Below are positions 23,249-32,511 of a stretch of DNA of 64,000 nt, in pieces. The DNA is taken from NCBI GenBank assembly GCA_965204875.1, contig OZ242020.1, positions 1,302,001 to 1,366,000 on the forward strand, given 5' to 3'. The notes under the pieces were generated by a model, which was not told the DNA's origin, did not search any database, and worked only from the letters and a program-made list of their open reading frames with translations. Origin of the DNA: Aldehydirespirator sp965204875. GTDB lineage: Bacteria; Actinomycetota; Acidimicrobiia; Acidimicrobiales; Aldehydirespiratoraceae. Each line of letters begins with the position of its first letter. Position 1 is the first letter of the stretch. A program made the position numbers and the translations under genes.

Positions 23249-24801
23249 AGCGGGACGTTGCCGTGCTTGCGTTCGGGAATCTCCTCGCGCTTGGACTGCA
23301 GCATCCTCAGGCCCGCAGCCACCACCCGGCGCGTCTGCGACGGCTCGATGACCTGGTCGACGTAGCCGCGCTCGGCTGCGATGTACGGGTTGGCGAGACG
23401 CTGGGTGTAGTCGTCCACCAGCTCACGGCGGCGCCGCGCGGGATCGGCGGCGGCCGCCAGCTCCCGCCGGTAGATGATCTCCACCGCACCCTGGGGCCCC
23501 ATCACCGCGATCTCCGCGGACGGCCAGGCGAAGGAGAGGTCGGAACCGACCCCCTTGGAGTCCATCACCACGTAGGCCCCGCCGTAGGCCTTGCGTGTGA
23601 TCACCGAGACACGCGGCACGGTCGCCTCGCAATAGGCGTACAGCAGCTTGGCCCCGTGGCGGATGATGCCGCCGTGCTCCTGGTCGACGCCCGGAAGGAA
23701 GCCGGGCACGTCCACGAAGGTGACCAGTGCGATGTTGAAGGCGTCGCAAGTGCGCACGAAGCGCGCCGCCTTCTCGGCAGACTCGATGTCGAGCACTCCC
23801 GCCAGCACCATCGGCTGGTTGCCGACCACGCCGACCGTGCGCCCGTCGATCCGGGCGAACCCGCACACGATGCTGCGACCCCACCCGGCGTGGTACTCGA
23901 GGAAGTCGCCGCCGTCCACCACCTCTGAGATCACGTCCTTCATGTCGTAGGGGACGTTGGGACTGTCGGGCAGCAGCGTTTCGAGCGCCGCGCACTCCCG
24001 GTCGGGGTCGTCCACCGAGTCGAAGGCGGGGGGCTGCTCGAGGTTGTTGGACGGCAGGAACGACAGCAACGCCTTGACGTCGTCGAGCACCTCCCGCTCG
24101 TCGGCCGCCACGAACGTGGCCACACCCGACTTGGTGCTGTGGCTCGTGGCGCCGCCGAGGTCCTCAAGGCTCACGTCCTCGCCGGTGACGGTCCTCACCA
24201 CGTCGGGGCCGGTGATGAACATGTGGGACTTGGCGCGCACCATGAATATGAAGTCGGTCATCGCCGGGCTGTACACGGCGCCGCCGGCGCATGGGCCCAG
24301 GATCACGCTGATCTGGGGGATCACGCCCGACGCCTGCACGTTGCGATAGAAGATGCCGCCGTAGCCGTCGAGCGAGACGACGCCCTCCTGGATGCGGGCG
24401 CCGGCACCGTCGTTGAGTCCGATCATCGGCGCGCCGGTGGAGACCGCCAGGTCCATGACCTTGTGGAGCTTCTCGGCGAACACCTCGCCGAGGGCCCCGC
24501 CCATCACCGTGAAGTCCTGCGCGAACACGAACACCTTGCGACCGTCGACGGTGCCCCAGCCGGTGATCACGCCGTCGGTGTAGGGCCGATCATCGAGGCC
24601 GGCCTCGTGGGCCCGGTGGCGGGCCAGCATGTCGAGTTCGTGGAACGAGCCCTCATCGAGCAGGTAGTCGAGGCGCTCGCGGGCCAGCATCTTGCCCTTG
24701 TCGTGCTGGCGGCGCACGGCCCGCTCCGGCCCGGCCGCCAGGGCCTGGGCCTTGCGAGCCCGCAGATCCTCGAGCCTGTCCTGCATGGACGCGCCAGTCA
24801 C
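23245..24801 (-). CDS. Acyl-CoA carboxylase carboxyltransferase (beta) subunit
   Basis: 518 residues. The crotonase-fold carboxyltransferase is clear: LNDGAGARIQEGV, QISVILGPCAGGAVYSPAMTDFIFMV, GFARIDGRTVGVVGNQP, FVDVPGFLPGVDQEHGGIIRHGAK and KAYGGAYVVMDSK. It transfers carboxybiotin CO2 to acetyl- or propionyl-CoA. A methylmalonyl-CoA epimerase gene 4 kb away agrees with propionyl-CoA use. Possible starts are GTG 24801 (chosen), GTG 24828 and ATG 24786; none has a clear ribosome-binding site. Confidence 0.93.
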   Translation of the reverse strand: MTGASMQDRLEDLRARKAQALAAGPERAVRRQHDKGKMLARERLDYLLDEGSFHELDMLARHRAHEAGLDDRPYTDGVITGWGTVDGRKVFVFAQDFTVMGGALGEVFAEKLHKVMDLAVSTGAPMIGLNDGAGARIQEGVVSLDGYGGIFYRNVQASGVIPQISVILGPCAGGAVYSPAMTDFIFMVRAKSHMFITGPDVVRTVTGEDVSLEDLGGATSHSTKSGVATFVAADEREVLDDVKALLSFLPSNNLEQPPAFDSVDDPDRECAALETLLPDSPNVPYDMKDVISEVVDGGDFLEYHAGWGRSIVCGFARIDGRTVGVVGNQPMVLAGVLDIESAEKAARFVRTCDAFNIALVTFVDVPGFLPGVDQEHGGIIRHGAKLLYAYCEATVPRVSVITRKAYGGAYVVMDSKGVGSDLSFAWPSAEIAVMGPQGAVEIIYRRELAAAADPARRRRELVDDYTQRLANPYIAAERGYVDQVIEPSQTRRVVAAGLRMLQSKREEIPERKHGNVPL

Positions 24802-24828
24802 GGCGAACCAGGCTACCCCTGCCTTCAC

Positions 24829-25006
24829 GCCGGGGGCGGCAGTTCACCAAACCAGGAACCAGCAACCCTGACGGCATTCCATATCGAAAGAGTTGTCACG
24901 ACATTGATTGTCAGATACTCTCTGTAGGAGCCTCGTTGCCGGGCGCCGCGGCAGCCGTCCCATCACTCCAGCGCCCTACTAGCGCCGCAGAACCGAGCGA
25001 GGCTTC
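24829..25006 (+). promoter_or_regulatory. Divergent promoter region, AT-rich patch
   Basis: Between the carboxylase and the coiled-coil gene, 24880-24930 is unusually AT-rich for this genome. A plus-strand TTGTCA followed about 16 bases later by ATACTC-like sequence could be a promoter for the coiled-coil gene. Low certainty. Confidence 0.3.
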
Positions 25007-25657
25007 GTGACCGCGTCAACCCACACCCCCGCGGCGAAAGCCGCTTCGCCAATGCCCCGAACCACCGGCACTCCGATCCCGACCGCGCCACCAGGCGACA
25101 CCGCCGACGGGGCTGCCCCGGCTGCACCGGCCGCTGCCGTCGGTCGCCGCTTGTTGCAGCAACTCGGCGAGAACCCCCTCCAGTCGCTGCTCGGCGCAGC
25201 CATCATTGCGCTGCTCACCTTCACGCTGACCAGCACCCACGCGAGATTGGGCGACTTCAACGACCGGTTCGACGACTTCAACGACCGGTTCGACGATATC
25301 AACGACCGGTTCGCCGATATCAACCGGAGAATCGACGAGAACTTCGCCTACGTCAACGCCAGATTCGATGACGTCAACGCCAGATTCGACGAGGTCAACC
25401 GGAAGATCGACGCGAACTTCGACTACCTCAACGCCAGGATCGACGCGACCAACGACCGGATCACCCGCCTCGAAGAGAGGATGGAAGCCCGCTTCGCGGC
25501 GCTTGAGGCGAGCGTGGCTGAGATCAACCTCAAGCTGACCGCCCTCATCGCCGCCCTCAACATGAACGCCCAGGTGGACGCCGCGCTCGAGGGCCGGCTC
25601 ATCGAGGGTGCCGAAGCACCCAGCCCGGTCGAGGACGCGCCCTCGGGCAACCCATAG
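25007..25657 (+). CDS. Coiled-coil membrane-associated protein with heptad repeats
   Basis: 216 residues, GTG start. A Pro/Ala N-terminus is followed by a weakly hydrophobic segment (LLGAAIIALLTFTLT). Then comes a long run of 7-residue repeats (NDRFDDF, NDRFDDI, NDRFADI, NARFDDV, NARFDEV and relatives) and a regular coiled coil to about residue 185. The DNA of the first heptads is a near-perfect 21-bp tandem repeat (about 25250-25320). Function unknown; the shape is a trimeric or dimeric rod. Confidence 0.8.
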   Translation: MTASTHTPAAKAASPMPRTTGTPIPTAPPGDTADGAAPAAPAAAVGRRLLQQLGENPLQSLLGAAIIALLTFTLTSTHARLGDFNDRFDDFNDRFDDINDRFADINRRIDENFAYVNARFDDVNARFDEVNRKIDANFDYLNARIDATNDRITRLEERMEARFAALEASVAEINLKLTALIAALNMNAQVDAALEGRLIEGAEAPSPVEDAPSGNP

Positions 25658-25724
25658 CAACTCGGCGGACATAACGCGAAGGCATCAACCGCGCCAAGCA
25701 GGATGACCGGTAGCGGCGCCTACG

Positions 25725-26873
25725 ATGCAGGCCATGAGCGCAGAGATCCGTCCATTGACAGTTGCCGTCGCCGATGATGACATCGAAGACCTTCGGGCTC
25801 GCCTGGCCCGCACCCGCTGGCCCGAGGCCGAGGCCGTTGACGACTGGTCACAGGGAATCCCTCTCTCGTACATGCGCGAGGTTTGCGAGTACTGGGCCAA
25901 CGGTTACGACTGGCGCCGCTGCGAGGCCGCGATCAACGCCCGCCCCAACTTCATCACCGAGATCGACGGTCTCGACGTCCACTTCCAGCACATCCGCTCG
26001 CGCCATGGCAGCGCTCTGCCGATGATCGTCACCCATGGCTGGCCCGGCTCGGTCCTGGAGTTCGCCAAGGTCATCGACGCGCTCGTGGATCCGCTGTCCC
26101 ACGGCGGCGAGGCCGCTCAAGCCTTCCACCTGGTGCTGCCGTCACTGCCTGGCTACGGCCTCAGCGCCAAGCCGGCAGCTTCGGGTACCGGGGTGGAGCG
26201 CATAGCGACCATGTGGGACGAACTGATGGGACGGCTTGGATATGACGCCTACGTGGCCCAGGGCGGTGACTGGGGATCAGCGGTCACGACCTGCATCGGC
26301 ATCCAGGAACTCGGGCGGTGCCGAGCCATTCACACCAATATGCCGATAGCCGGACCCACCAAGGAGTCGATGCAGGACCTGACGCCCAAAGAGCGTGCCG
26401 CGCTGGAATCGATGAGCCACTACGACAAGTGGGATTCGGGCTACTCCAAGCAGCAGTCCAGCCGCCCCCAGACCATCGGCTACAGCCTGGTGGACTCCCC
26501 GGCGGGCCTGGCGGCGTGGATCCTGGAGAAGTTCTGGTCGTGGACCGATCGCAGCGCCCACCCCGAGGACTATTTCAGCCGGAACGAGCTGCTCGACAAT
26601 GTGTCGCTGTACTGGTTCACTGCCACGGGGGCTTCGGCGGCCCGGCTCTACTGGGAGAGCTTCGCTGACTTCGGCTCGGGCACCGTCGACCTTCCCGCGG
26701 CCTGCAGCGTCTTTCCCAACGAGGTATTCCGGGCCAGCCGCCGCTGGGCTGAGAGGCGATACACCGACATCAGGTACTGGAACGAGCCTGAGGCGGGTGG
26801 ACACTTCGCCGCTTTCGAGCAGCCGGAGAGCTTCATCGCTGAGGTGCGCGCCGCCTTCGCATTCCTGCGCTGA
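25725..26873 (+). CDS. Epoxide hydrolase, alpha/beta fold with EHN domain
   Basis: 382 residues. The N-terminal EHN-type region (DDDIEDLRARLARTRWPEAE) and the alpha/beta hydrolase core are clear: oxyanion-loop HGWPGSVLEF, nucleophile elbow QGGDWGS (Asp), and a late GGHFAAFEQPE block holding the catalytic His. It opens epoxides by an Asp-ester mechanism. ATG 25725 and ATG 25734 are both possible starts. Confidence 0.92.
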   Translation: MQAMSAEIRPLTVAVADDDIEDLRARLARTRWPEAEAVDDWSQGIPLSYMREVCEYWANGYDWRRCEAAINARPNFITEIDGLDVHFQHIRSRHGSALPMIVTHGWPGSVLEFAKVIDALVDPLSHGGEAAQAFHLVLPSLPGYGLSAKPAASGTGVERIATMWDELMGRLGYDAYVAQGGDWGSAVTTCIGIQELGRCRAIHTNMPIAGPTKESMQDLTPKERAALESMSHYDKWDSGYSKQQSSRPQTIGYSLVDSPAGLAAWILEKFWSWTDRSAHPEDYFSRNELLDNVSLYWFTATGASAARLYWESFADFGSGTVDLPAACSVFPNEVFRASRRWAERRYTDIRYWNEPEAGGHFAAFEQPESFIAEVRAAFAFLR

Positions 26874-26954
26874 ACCGCCGATACCGCCGGCGGCCACGGC
26901 GCGTGGGGACCCCCAGCCGAGCGCGAACCACGGGAGCCTTCCCCGGCAGCGCCA

Positions 26955-28058
26955 GTGACCAGGGCACGTAGCATCACCGCGGTGGACCTGCCCGTGATGC
27001 CGCCGGTGAAGCCGATGCTGGCGCGCGCGGTGGCCGGGATCCCCGCCGGTGACCTGGCCTTCGAGCCGAAGTGGGACGGGTTCCGCTGCATCGTGTTCCG
27101 CGACGGCGACGAGGTGGTGCTCGGCAGCCGCAACGAGCGGCCCCTGACCCGCTACTTCCCCGAGCTGATCGAGCCGCTCAAGGCGTCACTGCCTCCACGG
27201 GCCGTCGTTGACGGCGAGATCATCGTGCGCATCGACGACCGGCTGGGCTTCGATGCGCTCCAGCAGCGGATCCACCCCGCCGAGAGCAGGATCAACCGTC
27301 TAGCCGCTGAGACGCCTGCGGAGATCGTGGTCTTCGACGCGCTCGCTGCGGCCGATACCGACCTGACGGCCGAGCCGTTCAGCGACCGGCGGATGATCCT
27401 CCAGACGATGTCGGGCAGCTTCGAGCCGCCGATCCACCTGGCCCCCTCGACCGTCGACCGCGACCTGGCCCACCTCTGGTACGAGCGTTTCGAGGGCGCC
27501 GGGCTCGACGGGCTCATCGCCAAGCCTCTCGCGGGCGCCTACCTGCCCAACAAGCGTTCCCAGTTCAAGGTCAAACACACCCGCACCGTGGACGTCGCCG
27601 TGGCCGGGTACCGCATGCACGTCGACGGCAACGGCGTCGGCTCGCTGGTCGTGGGCCTTTACGACGATGCCGGGGGCCTGCACCACTGCGGGGTCACGAC
27701 CAGCTTCACCGCAAGCCGCCGCACCGAGCTGCTCTCCGAGCTCGCACCCCACGTCCTGGCCGATCCGCGGCAGCACCCGTGGGCGGGCTGGATGGACCCG
27801 GCCGCCCATGCTGAGGGCACGGTCATGCCCGGCACCCCCAACCGCTGGTCGGGGGTGCGCCGGCAGCAGCCGTGGGTGCCCCTGCAGATCGCGCTCGTTG
27901 CCGAGGTCAAGTACGAGGCGATGCTGAACGGCCGCTTCCGGGGAACCAGCCGCTTCGTGCGCTGGCGCCCCGACCGCGAGCCCGAGTCCTGCCGCTTCGA
28001 CCAGGTCGAGGTAGCCGCACCGATGGGACTCAGCGAGGTGCTCTCAGCCTCCGGCTAG
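26955..28058 (+). CDS. ATP-dependent DNA ligase (LigC-like)
   Basis: 367 residues. The nucleotidyltransferase motif is EPKWDGFR with the adenylated Lys at residue 39. Further motifs are VDGEII, FDALA and EGLDGLIAK-type (GAGLDGLIAKPL), and motif V-like QFKVKHTRTVDVAVAGY. It is compact, without the nuclease or polymerase domains of LigD. In actinobacteria such enzymes act in non-replicative repair. GTG start. Confidence 0.9.
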   Translation: MTRARSITAVDLPVMPPVKPMLARAVAGIPAGDLAFEPKWDGFRCIVFRDGDEVVLGSRNERPLTRYFPELIEPLKASLPPRAVVDGEIIVRIDDRLGFDALQQRIHPAESRINRLAAETPAEIVVFDALAAADTDLTAEPFSDRRMILQTMSGSFEPPIHLAPSTVDRDLAHLWYERFEGAGLDGLIAKPLAGAYLPNKRSQFKVKHTRTVDVAVAGYRMHVDGNGVGSLVVGLYDDAGGLHHCGVTTSFTASRRTELLSELAPHVLADPRQHPWAGWMDPAAHAEGTVMPGTPNRWSGVRRQQPWVPLQIALVAEVKYEAMLNGRFRGTSRFVRWRPDREPESCRFDQVEVAAPMGLSEVLSASG

Positions 28059-28086
28059 ATGTCGGTCCGCGTGACGTGGTGCGCCC

Positions 28087-28103
28087 ACGGAGGCGCCGTG
28101 GCC
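28087..28103. terminator. Short hairpin in a convergent gap
   Basis: CCACGG and CCGTGG arms around a five-base loop (28087-28103), 30 bases after the ligase stop. The rest of the gap to 28204 shows nothing. Confidence 0.35.
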
Positions 28104-28204
28104 CGATATCGATGCGAACGCCCACGTCAAAACCCCAATAACAGACGCAGTCCAACACCGTTGCGAGCACCTAGGTCAGACCCGCGGCGGCAAGAGCAGG
28201 CCGA

Positions 28205-29077
28205 TCACCGTGTAGGGGGCGGGGCCAGCCGGTGGGCGCGCTCGCGCAGGCGCCCGGCGCCCAGTGCCGCGCAGCGCTCGTCGAAGCCGGCGACCGGACC
28301 GCGCCACTCCAGCTCGTCCACCGAAGCCGCCACCGGGGCTCCGAGCTCCACGGTCGCGATGCGGCGGAACAGCAGGGCGTCCTCCATGCCGTCGCGCAGC
28401 GACGCCGCCAGCTTGGCCGCGCCTCGCACCTGCACGTCCCAGTCCCGGTGGTCCGGGGGTATGGCGGTGATGTGGCCGTAGCGGGCCAGCAGCGCGGCCG
28501 CCGACTTCGCTCCCCATCCCGGCAGGCCCGCGAACCCGTCCGCCGAGTCACCCACGAGGCCCAGGTAGTCGGGAATCGAATCCGGCGGCACGCCGAACTT
28601 GGCCACCACGCCCGCATGGTCATAGAGCACGTCGCGCCGGCGGTCGTACTGCACCACTCGACCGTCCGCGGTGACGCACTGTGCGAGATCCTTGTCGGGC
28701 GTGCAGATCACCACCTGCTCCACTCGGGGATCGCCCGCCGCGACCGCCGCAGCCGCGGCGAGCGCGTCGTCGGCCTCGTGAACAACCTGCGGCCACACCG
28801 CGAACCCGGCCAGTCCCAGCAGGTCCTCGAGCTCACCGAACTGAGCGAGCAGGTCGGGATCGACGCCGCTGCCGTCCTTGTACCCGGCCAGCATCTCGTT
28901 GCGGAAAGACTCGATGACGTGGTCGGTCGCCACCCCGATGTGGGTGGCCCCGCCCGAGACCAGGTCCAGCATGGTGCCCAACACGCCGCGCTGGGCACCG
29001 TGGCGCGGGTCGCGGTTCGACTTGGCGAAGTGGAAGCGGAAGAGTTCGTAGGTGCCGTCTACGAGGTGGACCAGCAC
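28205..29077 (-). CDS. 5'-3' exonuclease (Pol I N-terminal-like domain, stand-alone)
   Basis: 290 residues. HLVDGTYELFRFHFA at the N-terminus, the acidic cluster in EADDALAAAA and ICTPDKDLAQCV, and the helix-3-turn VGDSADGFAGLPGWGAKSAAALLARYG are those of the flap/5'-3' exonuclease family. The role is removing flaps or RNA primers. GTG at 29077, 13 bases after the epimerase gene. It is separate from any polymerase domain. Confidence 0.88.
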   Translation of the reverse strand: MLVHLVDGTYELFRFHFAKSNRDPRHGAQRGVLGTMLDLVSGGATHIGVATDHVIESFRNEMLAGYKDGSGVDPDLLAQFGELEDLLGLAGFAVWPQVVHEADDALAAAAAVAAGDPRVEQVVICTPDKDLAQCVTADGRVVQYDRRRDVLYDHAGVVAKFGVPPDSIPDYLGLVGDSADGFAGLPGWGAKSAAALLARYGHITAIPPDHRDWDVQVRGAAKLAASLRDGMEDALLFRRIATVELGAPVAASVDELEWRGPVAGFDERCAALGAGRLRERAHRLAPPPTR

Positions 29078-29090
29078 CTCGCCACCCCGC

Positions 29091-29492
29091 TCACCTCTCG
29101 ACGAGCTCGATCAGCGTGCCGAAGGATCCCCTGGGGTGCAGGAACGCCACCGAGGTGCCCTGCCCGCCCGGGCGCGGCTCGCTGTCGATCAGCGCCGCCC
29201 CGGCGGAGGCCATCGCCTCGAGTGCGGCCGCGCAGTCCTCCACGCGGTAGGCGACGTGGTGCAGCCCCTGGCCCCTCCGCTCGATGAAGCGGGCGACCGG
29301 CGAGTCGTCGCGCACGGCCGCCAGCAACTGCACGTAGCCGTCCCCGACGGCCAGCATCGCCTCCTCCACGCCGTCGTGCTCGATCACCTCGCGGTGCTCC
29401 ACCTCGGCGCCGGCGACGTCCCGGTACCAGCCGATGGCGTCGTCGAGATCCTGTACCGCGATGGCCACATGATCGATCCGCTCGAGCAGCAC
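29091..29492 (-). CDS. mce: Methylmalonyl-CoA epimerase
   Basis: 133 residues, VOC fold. Metal-site residues are visible: His in RIDHVAIAV, Glu region in EEAMLAVGDGYVQLL, His in LHHVAYRVED and Glu in TLIELVER. It converts (S)- to (R)-methylmalonyl-CoA in propionyl-CoA use, which fits the carboxylase beta chain in this window. The start is GTG at 29492. Confidence 0.88.
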   Translation of the reverse strand: MLLERIDHVAIAVQDLDDAIGWYRDVAGAEVEHREVIEHDGVEEAMLAVGDGYVQLLAAVRDDSPVARFIERRGQGLHHVAYRVEDCAAALEAMASAGAALIDSEPRPGGQGTSVAFLHPRGSFGTLIELVER

Positions 29493-29499
29493 GACCGCA

Positions 29500-29594
29500 C
29501 TCTAGCCGGTGACCTCCCGGCGGCACTTGCGACGCCATCTTCTCCCCGCAGTACTGCGGGCAGCACGGCGCTCTAGTCGGTGACCTCCCGGCGG
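29500..29594. repeat. Duplicated recR 3' end
   Basis: The last bases of recR (29571-29594, ctctagtcggtgacctcccg and cgg) recur with one change at 29500-29523, just before the epimerase start. The copied segment includes the recR stop codon and a GTGCTGC word that is also the epimerase start. Confidence 0.75.
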
Positions 29595-30178
29595 CCCTCG
29601 AACGCCCTTCCCAGCGTGAGCTCGTCCGCGTACTCGAGGTCGCCTCCCACGGGCAACCCGCTGGCGATGCGCGTCACCCGCACGCCCAGCGGCTTGAGGT
29701 ACCTGTGGATGAGCATCGCCGTCGCCTCTCCCTCGAGGTTGGGGTTGGTGGCGAGCACGACCTCGGTGATGTCCTCCTCGGCCATGCGCGTCATCAGCTC
29801 CTTGAGGCGCAACTGCTCGGCGCCGATGCCGTCGATGGGGCTGAACGCACCCTGCAGGACGTGGTAGCGGCCTTTGAACTCACCGGTCCGCTCCACCGCG
29901 ACCACGTCCTGGGCGTCTTCGACCACGCACAGCAGGTGCGCCTCGCGCCTGGGATCCTGACAGACGGAGCACTCGCCGCCCCGCTCGGCGAAGTTGAAGC
30001 AGCGAGTGCAGTGGGAAACCGTCTCCTTGGCTGCGGAGATCGCCCTGGCCAGACGGTTGGCGTCCTCAGAGGACGACTTCAGCAGGTGGAACGCCACCCG
30101 CTGAGCGGACTTGGGCCCGATGCCCGGCAGTCGGCCCAGCTGGTCGATCAGTTCCTGCAGAGCGCGGGAATAGCTCAC
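29573..30178 (-). CDS. recR: Recombination mediator protein RecR
   Basis: 201 residues. Helix-hairpin-helix LIDQLGRLPGIGPKSAQRVAFHLL, a zinc motif (CTRC...CSVCQD), and the Toprim domain (LCVVEDAQDVVAVERTGEFKGRYHVLQGAFSPIDGIG) are all present. RecR works with RecO/RecF to load RecA at gaps. GTG at 30178 overlaps the stop of a 17-aa bridging ORF. The order dnaX then recR is classical. Confidence 0.95.
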   Translation of the reverse strand: MSYSRALQELIDQLGRLPGIGPKSAQRVAFHLLKSSSEDANRLARAISAAKETVSHCTRCFNFAERGGECSVCQDPRREAHLLCVVEDAQDVVAVERTGEFKGRYHVLQGAFSPIDGIGAEQLRLKELMTRMAEEDITEVVLATNPNLEGEATAMLIHRYLKPLGVRVTRIASGLPVGGDLEYADELTLGRAFEGRREVTD

Positions 30179-30311
30179 TGCCCGGGGTAGCTCACCGTCT
30201 GGATTGACTCACTGCGGAGATCGGTCACCGTCAGATCGGTGACTGCCGGGGATCGGTCACGGTCAAGACTCGGCCACTGCCTAGATCGGCGCGCTGTCTG
30301 GATCGGATCAC
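30175..30311 (-). other. Two bridging mini-ORFs in a degenerate 15-17 bp tandem repeat between dnaX and recR
   Basis: The minus strand can be written as about nine units of 15-17 bases beginning CAGTGA or CGGTGA and containing CCGATC-like cores. The first unit is the dnaX stop and the last is the recR start. GTG at 30311 overlaps the dnaX stop (GTGA) and gives 26 codons to a TGA at 30231. Two bases later GTG at 30228 gives 17 codons (MTDLRSESIQTVSYPGQ) whose TGA overlaps the recR GTG. Confidence 0.45.
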
Positions 30312-32305
30312 TGGGTTGTCGCCTGCTCGCTCTCGTGCAGCGTCACGATCTCGGATCCGGGAAACGCCTGCATGAGCTTGGCCTCGATCCCGACGGCTTC
30401 GCTGGGAGCGTCGGCAAGGTCATCCAGATCGATGACCTGCTCGTCGTCAGGCTCTGAATCACCGGCCCGCACCGCTGCAGCACCCGCTCCGGGCACAGCC
30501 TGCCGCACCGGCTCTGCGTCCTGCGGTTCGGGTGCATCCGCGCGCTCCGGCTCCGGCACGGGCACCGGACTCGAAACAGATCCCTGCCCCATGCCAGGCC
30601 CGGAACCATGATCGGCCGCCCGTGCGCCCGACTCTGGGGACTCTGGCAAAAGCTCCTCGTGTGCGGGCGGCCGCGCCGAGGATCCGGCTATCAGGTCCCT
30701 CCACAGCTCCAGCAGCTCATCGGGCCGGCGCGGACCGGACTCCCGTGGAGGCAGGATCTCGTTGGCCCGCGCCACGACGAACTCCCTGCTCAGGCCGAGG
30801 TGCCGCTCCGCCAGCTCCACGACCTCCTTGGCCGTCTGCGGCCTCAGCGCCGCCGGGTCCTGGCCGAGAACGGGCGGCGGGGGTGGGGCAGCCTGCGGGG
30901 GCGCGGCAGCGGCGGGCTGTGCCGGTGAGAAGGCTCGCGCTGTGGGCGGACCGGCCCGGCGGCGAAGCGTCTCGCGCGCCGACTGGGCCGGGCCCGCCGC
31001 GCCCGGTTGCCGGCGCGGCGAGGCATCCGATGCCGGCGACGCCCCGGGATCACGCCGCCGGGGCTGCACCGGATCGCGGCTCGCAGATGCCGTCTCATCA
31101 CGCGCTCCAGGGTCGACACCGCGATCGGCGCCGCTGCCGGTCACATCGCGGGGGCCGGCACCACCGCGGGCCGCACCGCCAGATGTCGCATCGCCGTGTG
31201 TGGAACCCAGCCGCTCCTCGAGCCGCCGCACCCTCTGCAGCAGCGCCTCCAGCGACCGCTCCCCGTCGAGTTGGCAGAGATGCACCAGGGCGACCTCGAT
31301 GTCGATCCTCGGGTCGGGCGCCTGCCTCATGTCGATCAGCGCCCGTCCGAGCGTCTCCAGCGCACGGGTCAGCGCCGCGGGCGCCATCCGTTCCGCAAGG
31401 CCGGCGGCGCGGTCGCGGTCGTGCTCTGAAGCTCTCGGCGGTGGATCGCCCATCGCCGCAAGGAAGGCGTCTCGCAACCCTGCCAGCACCGCCTCGCCGA
31501 TGGTGCGCGGATCCCGGCCCCGCCCCGTCGCCTCGCCTATTGCCGAGAGGGCACCCGCCGGGTCGCGACCCGCGATGGCGTCGAGGATCGAGTCCGTCGT
31601 GGAGTCGAGCTTCACGGTGAGTCCGCCCGCCGCCACGCGGTCGAGCTCGCTGAGCGCGTCGCGCACCGATCCGCCGGACGCGGCAACCACGTGGTTCACG
31701 GCAGCATCGTCGAGTTCCAGGCCGGCGTCGGAGATGACGTGGCGAACATGGGCGGCCATGAGATCGGCAGCGACGAGGCCCAGCTCGAAGACCTGGCATC
31801 GACTGCGGATGGTCTGGGCCACCTTGTGGGGCTCCGTCGTGGCCAGCACCCAGGTGACGTGGCCCGGAGGCTCCTCCAACGTCTTCAGCAACGCGTTCTC
31901 GGCACCCGGCGTGAGCATGTGCACCTCGTCGAGCAGGTAGACCTTCGCCCGCCCGGGAGTGGCCAGGTTGACCCGCTCGAGCAAGGCGCGCATGTCATCG
32001 ACCTTGTTGTTCGAGGCGGCGTCAAGCTCCTGCAGGTCGAAAGAGCGGCCCTCGGAGATCGACCGGCAGGACTCGCACTCACAGCAGGGCTCGCCACCGG
32101 GGTCGAGATTCTCGCAGTTCAGCGCCTTGGCCAGCACCCGGGCCGTGGACGTCTTGCCGGAGCCGCGCGGCCCGTGCAGGAGGTAGGCATGACCCACCTT
32201 GTCATCGCGCACGGCCGACTGCAGGGCCCCAACCACATGGTCCTGGCCCTTGATCTCCGCGAACCGCTGCGGTCGGTACTGGCGATAGAGAGACTGGTAC
32301 GCCAC
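30308..32305 (-). CDS. dnaX: DNA polymerase III subunits gamma and tau
   Basis: 665 residues. The AAA+ clamp-loader core has Walker A GPRGSGKTS, a zinc site (CCECESCRSI with an earlier Cys), Walker B YLLDEVHML and sensor 1 VLATTEPHKV. A low-complexity Ala/Pro/Arg region (about 360-500) links to a C-terminal tau-like domain and an acidic tail (EPDDEQVIDLDDLAD). The start is GTG at 32305 (AYQSLYRQYRPQ), without a strong ribosome-binding site. Confidence 0.95.
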   Translation of the reverse strand: MAYQSLYRQYRPQRFAEIKGQDHVVGALQSAVRDDKVGHAYLLHGPRGSGKTSTARVLAKALNCENLDPGGEPCCECESCRSISEGRSFDLQELDAASNNKVDDMRALLERVNLATPGRAKVYLLDEVHMLTPGAENALLKTLEEPPGHVTWVLATTEPHKVAQTIRSRCQVFELGLVAADLMAAHVRHVISDAGLELDDAAVNHVVAASGGSVRDALSELDRVAAGGLTVKLDSTTDSILDAIAGRDPAGALSAIGEATGRGRDPRTIGEAVLAGLRDAFLAAMGDPPPRASEHDRDRAAGLAERMAPAALTRALETLGRALIDMRQAPDPRIDIEVALVHLCQLDGERSLEALLQRVRRLEERLGSTHGDATSGGAARGGAGPRDVTGSGADRGVDPGARDETASASRDPVQPRRRDPGASPASDASPRRQPGAAGPAQSARETLRRRAGPPTARAFSPAQPAAAAPPQAAPPPPPVLGQDPAALRPQTAKEVVELAERHLGLSREFVVARANEILPPRESGPRRPDELLELWRDLIAGSSARPPAHEELLPESPESGARAADHGSGPGMGQGSVSSPVPVPEPERADAPEPQDAEPVRQAVPGAGAAAVRAGDSEPDDEQVIDLDDLADAPSEAVGIEAKLMQAFPGSEIVTLHESEQATTQ

Positions 32306-32511
32306 TGATGTGGACTCTAAGAGGCCGGTCGGACATCGGCGCAATCGGTCTACCGCAATCGGTCTCCGACGCCGAACAGGCGGACCTCGCCCCGCCCGCC
32401 GATCCAGACGGCATCGACCGAGGCCGTGGGGTTGTTCGTGGCGGTGGGGTCGTTGTGGCGGCGGCGCGGGTGTCAGCGAAGTCTCAGCTCGCTCTCGGGA
32501 GTGGCGACCAG

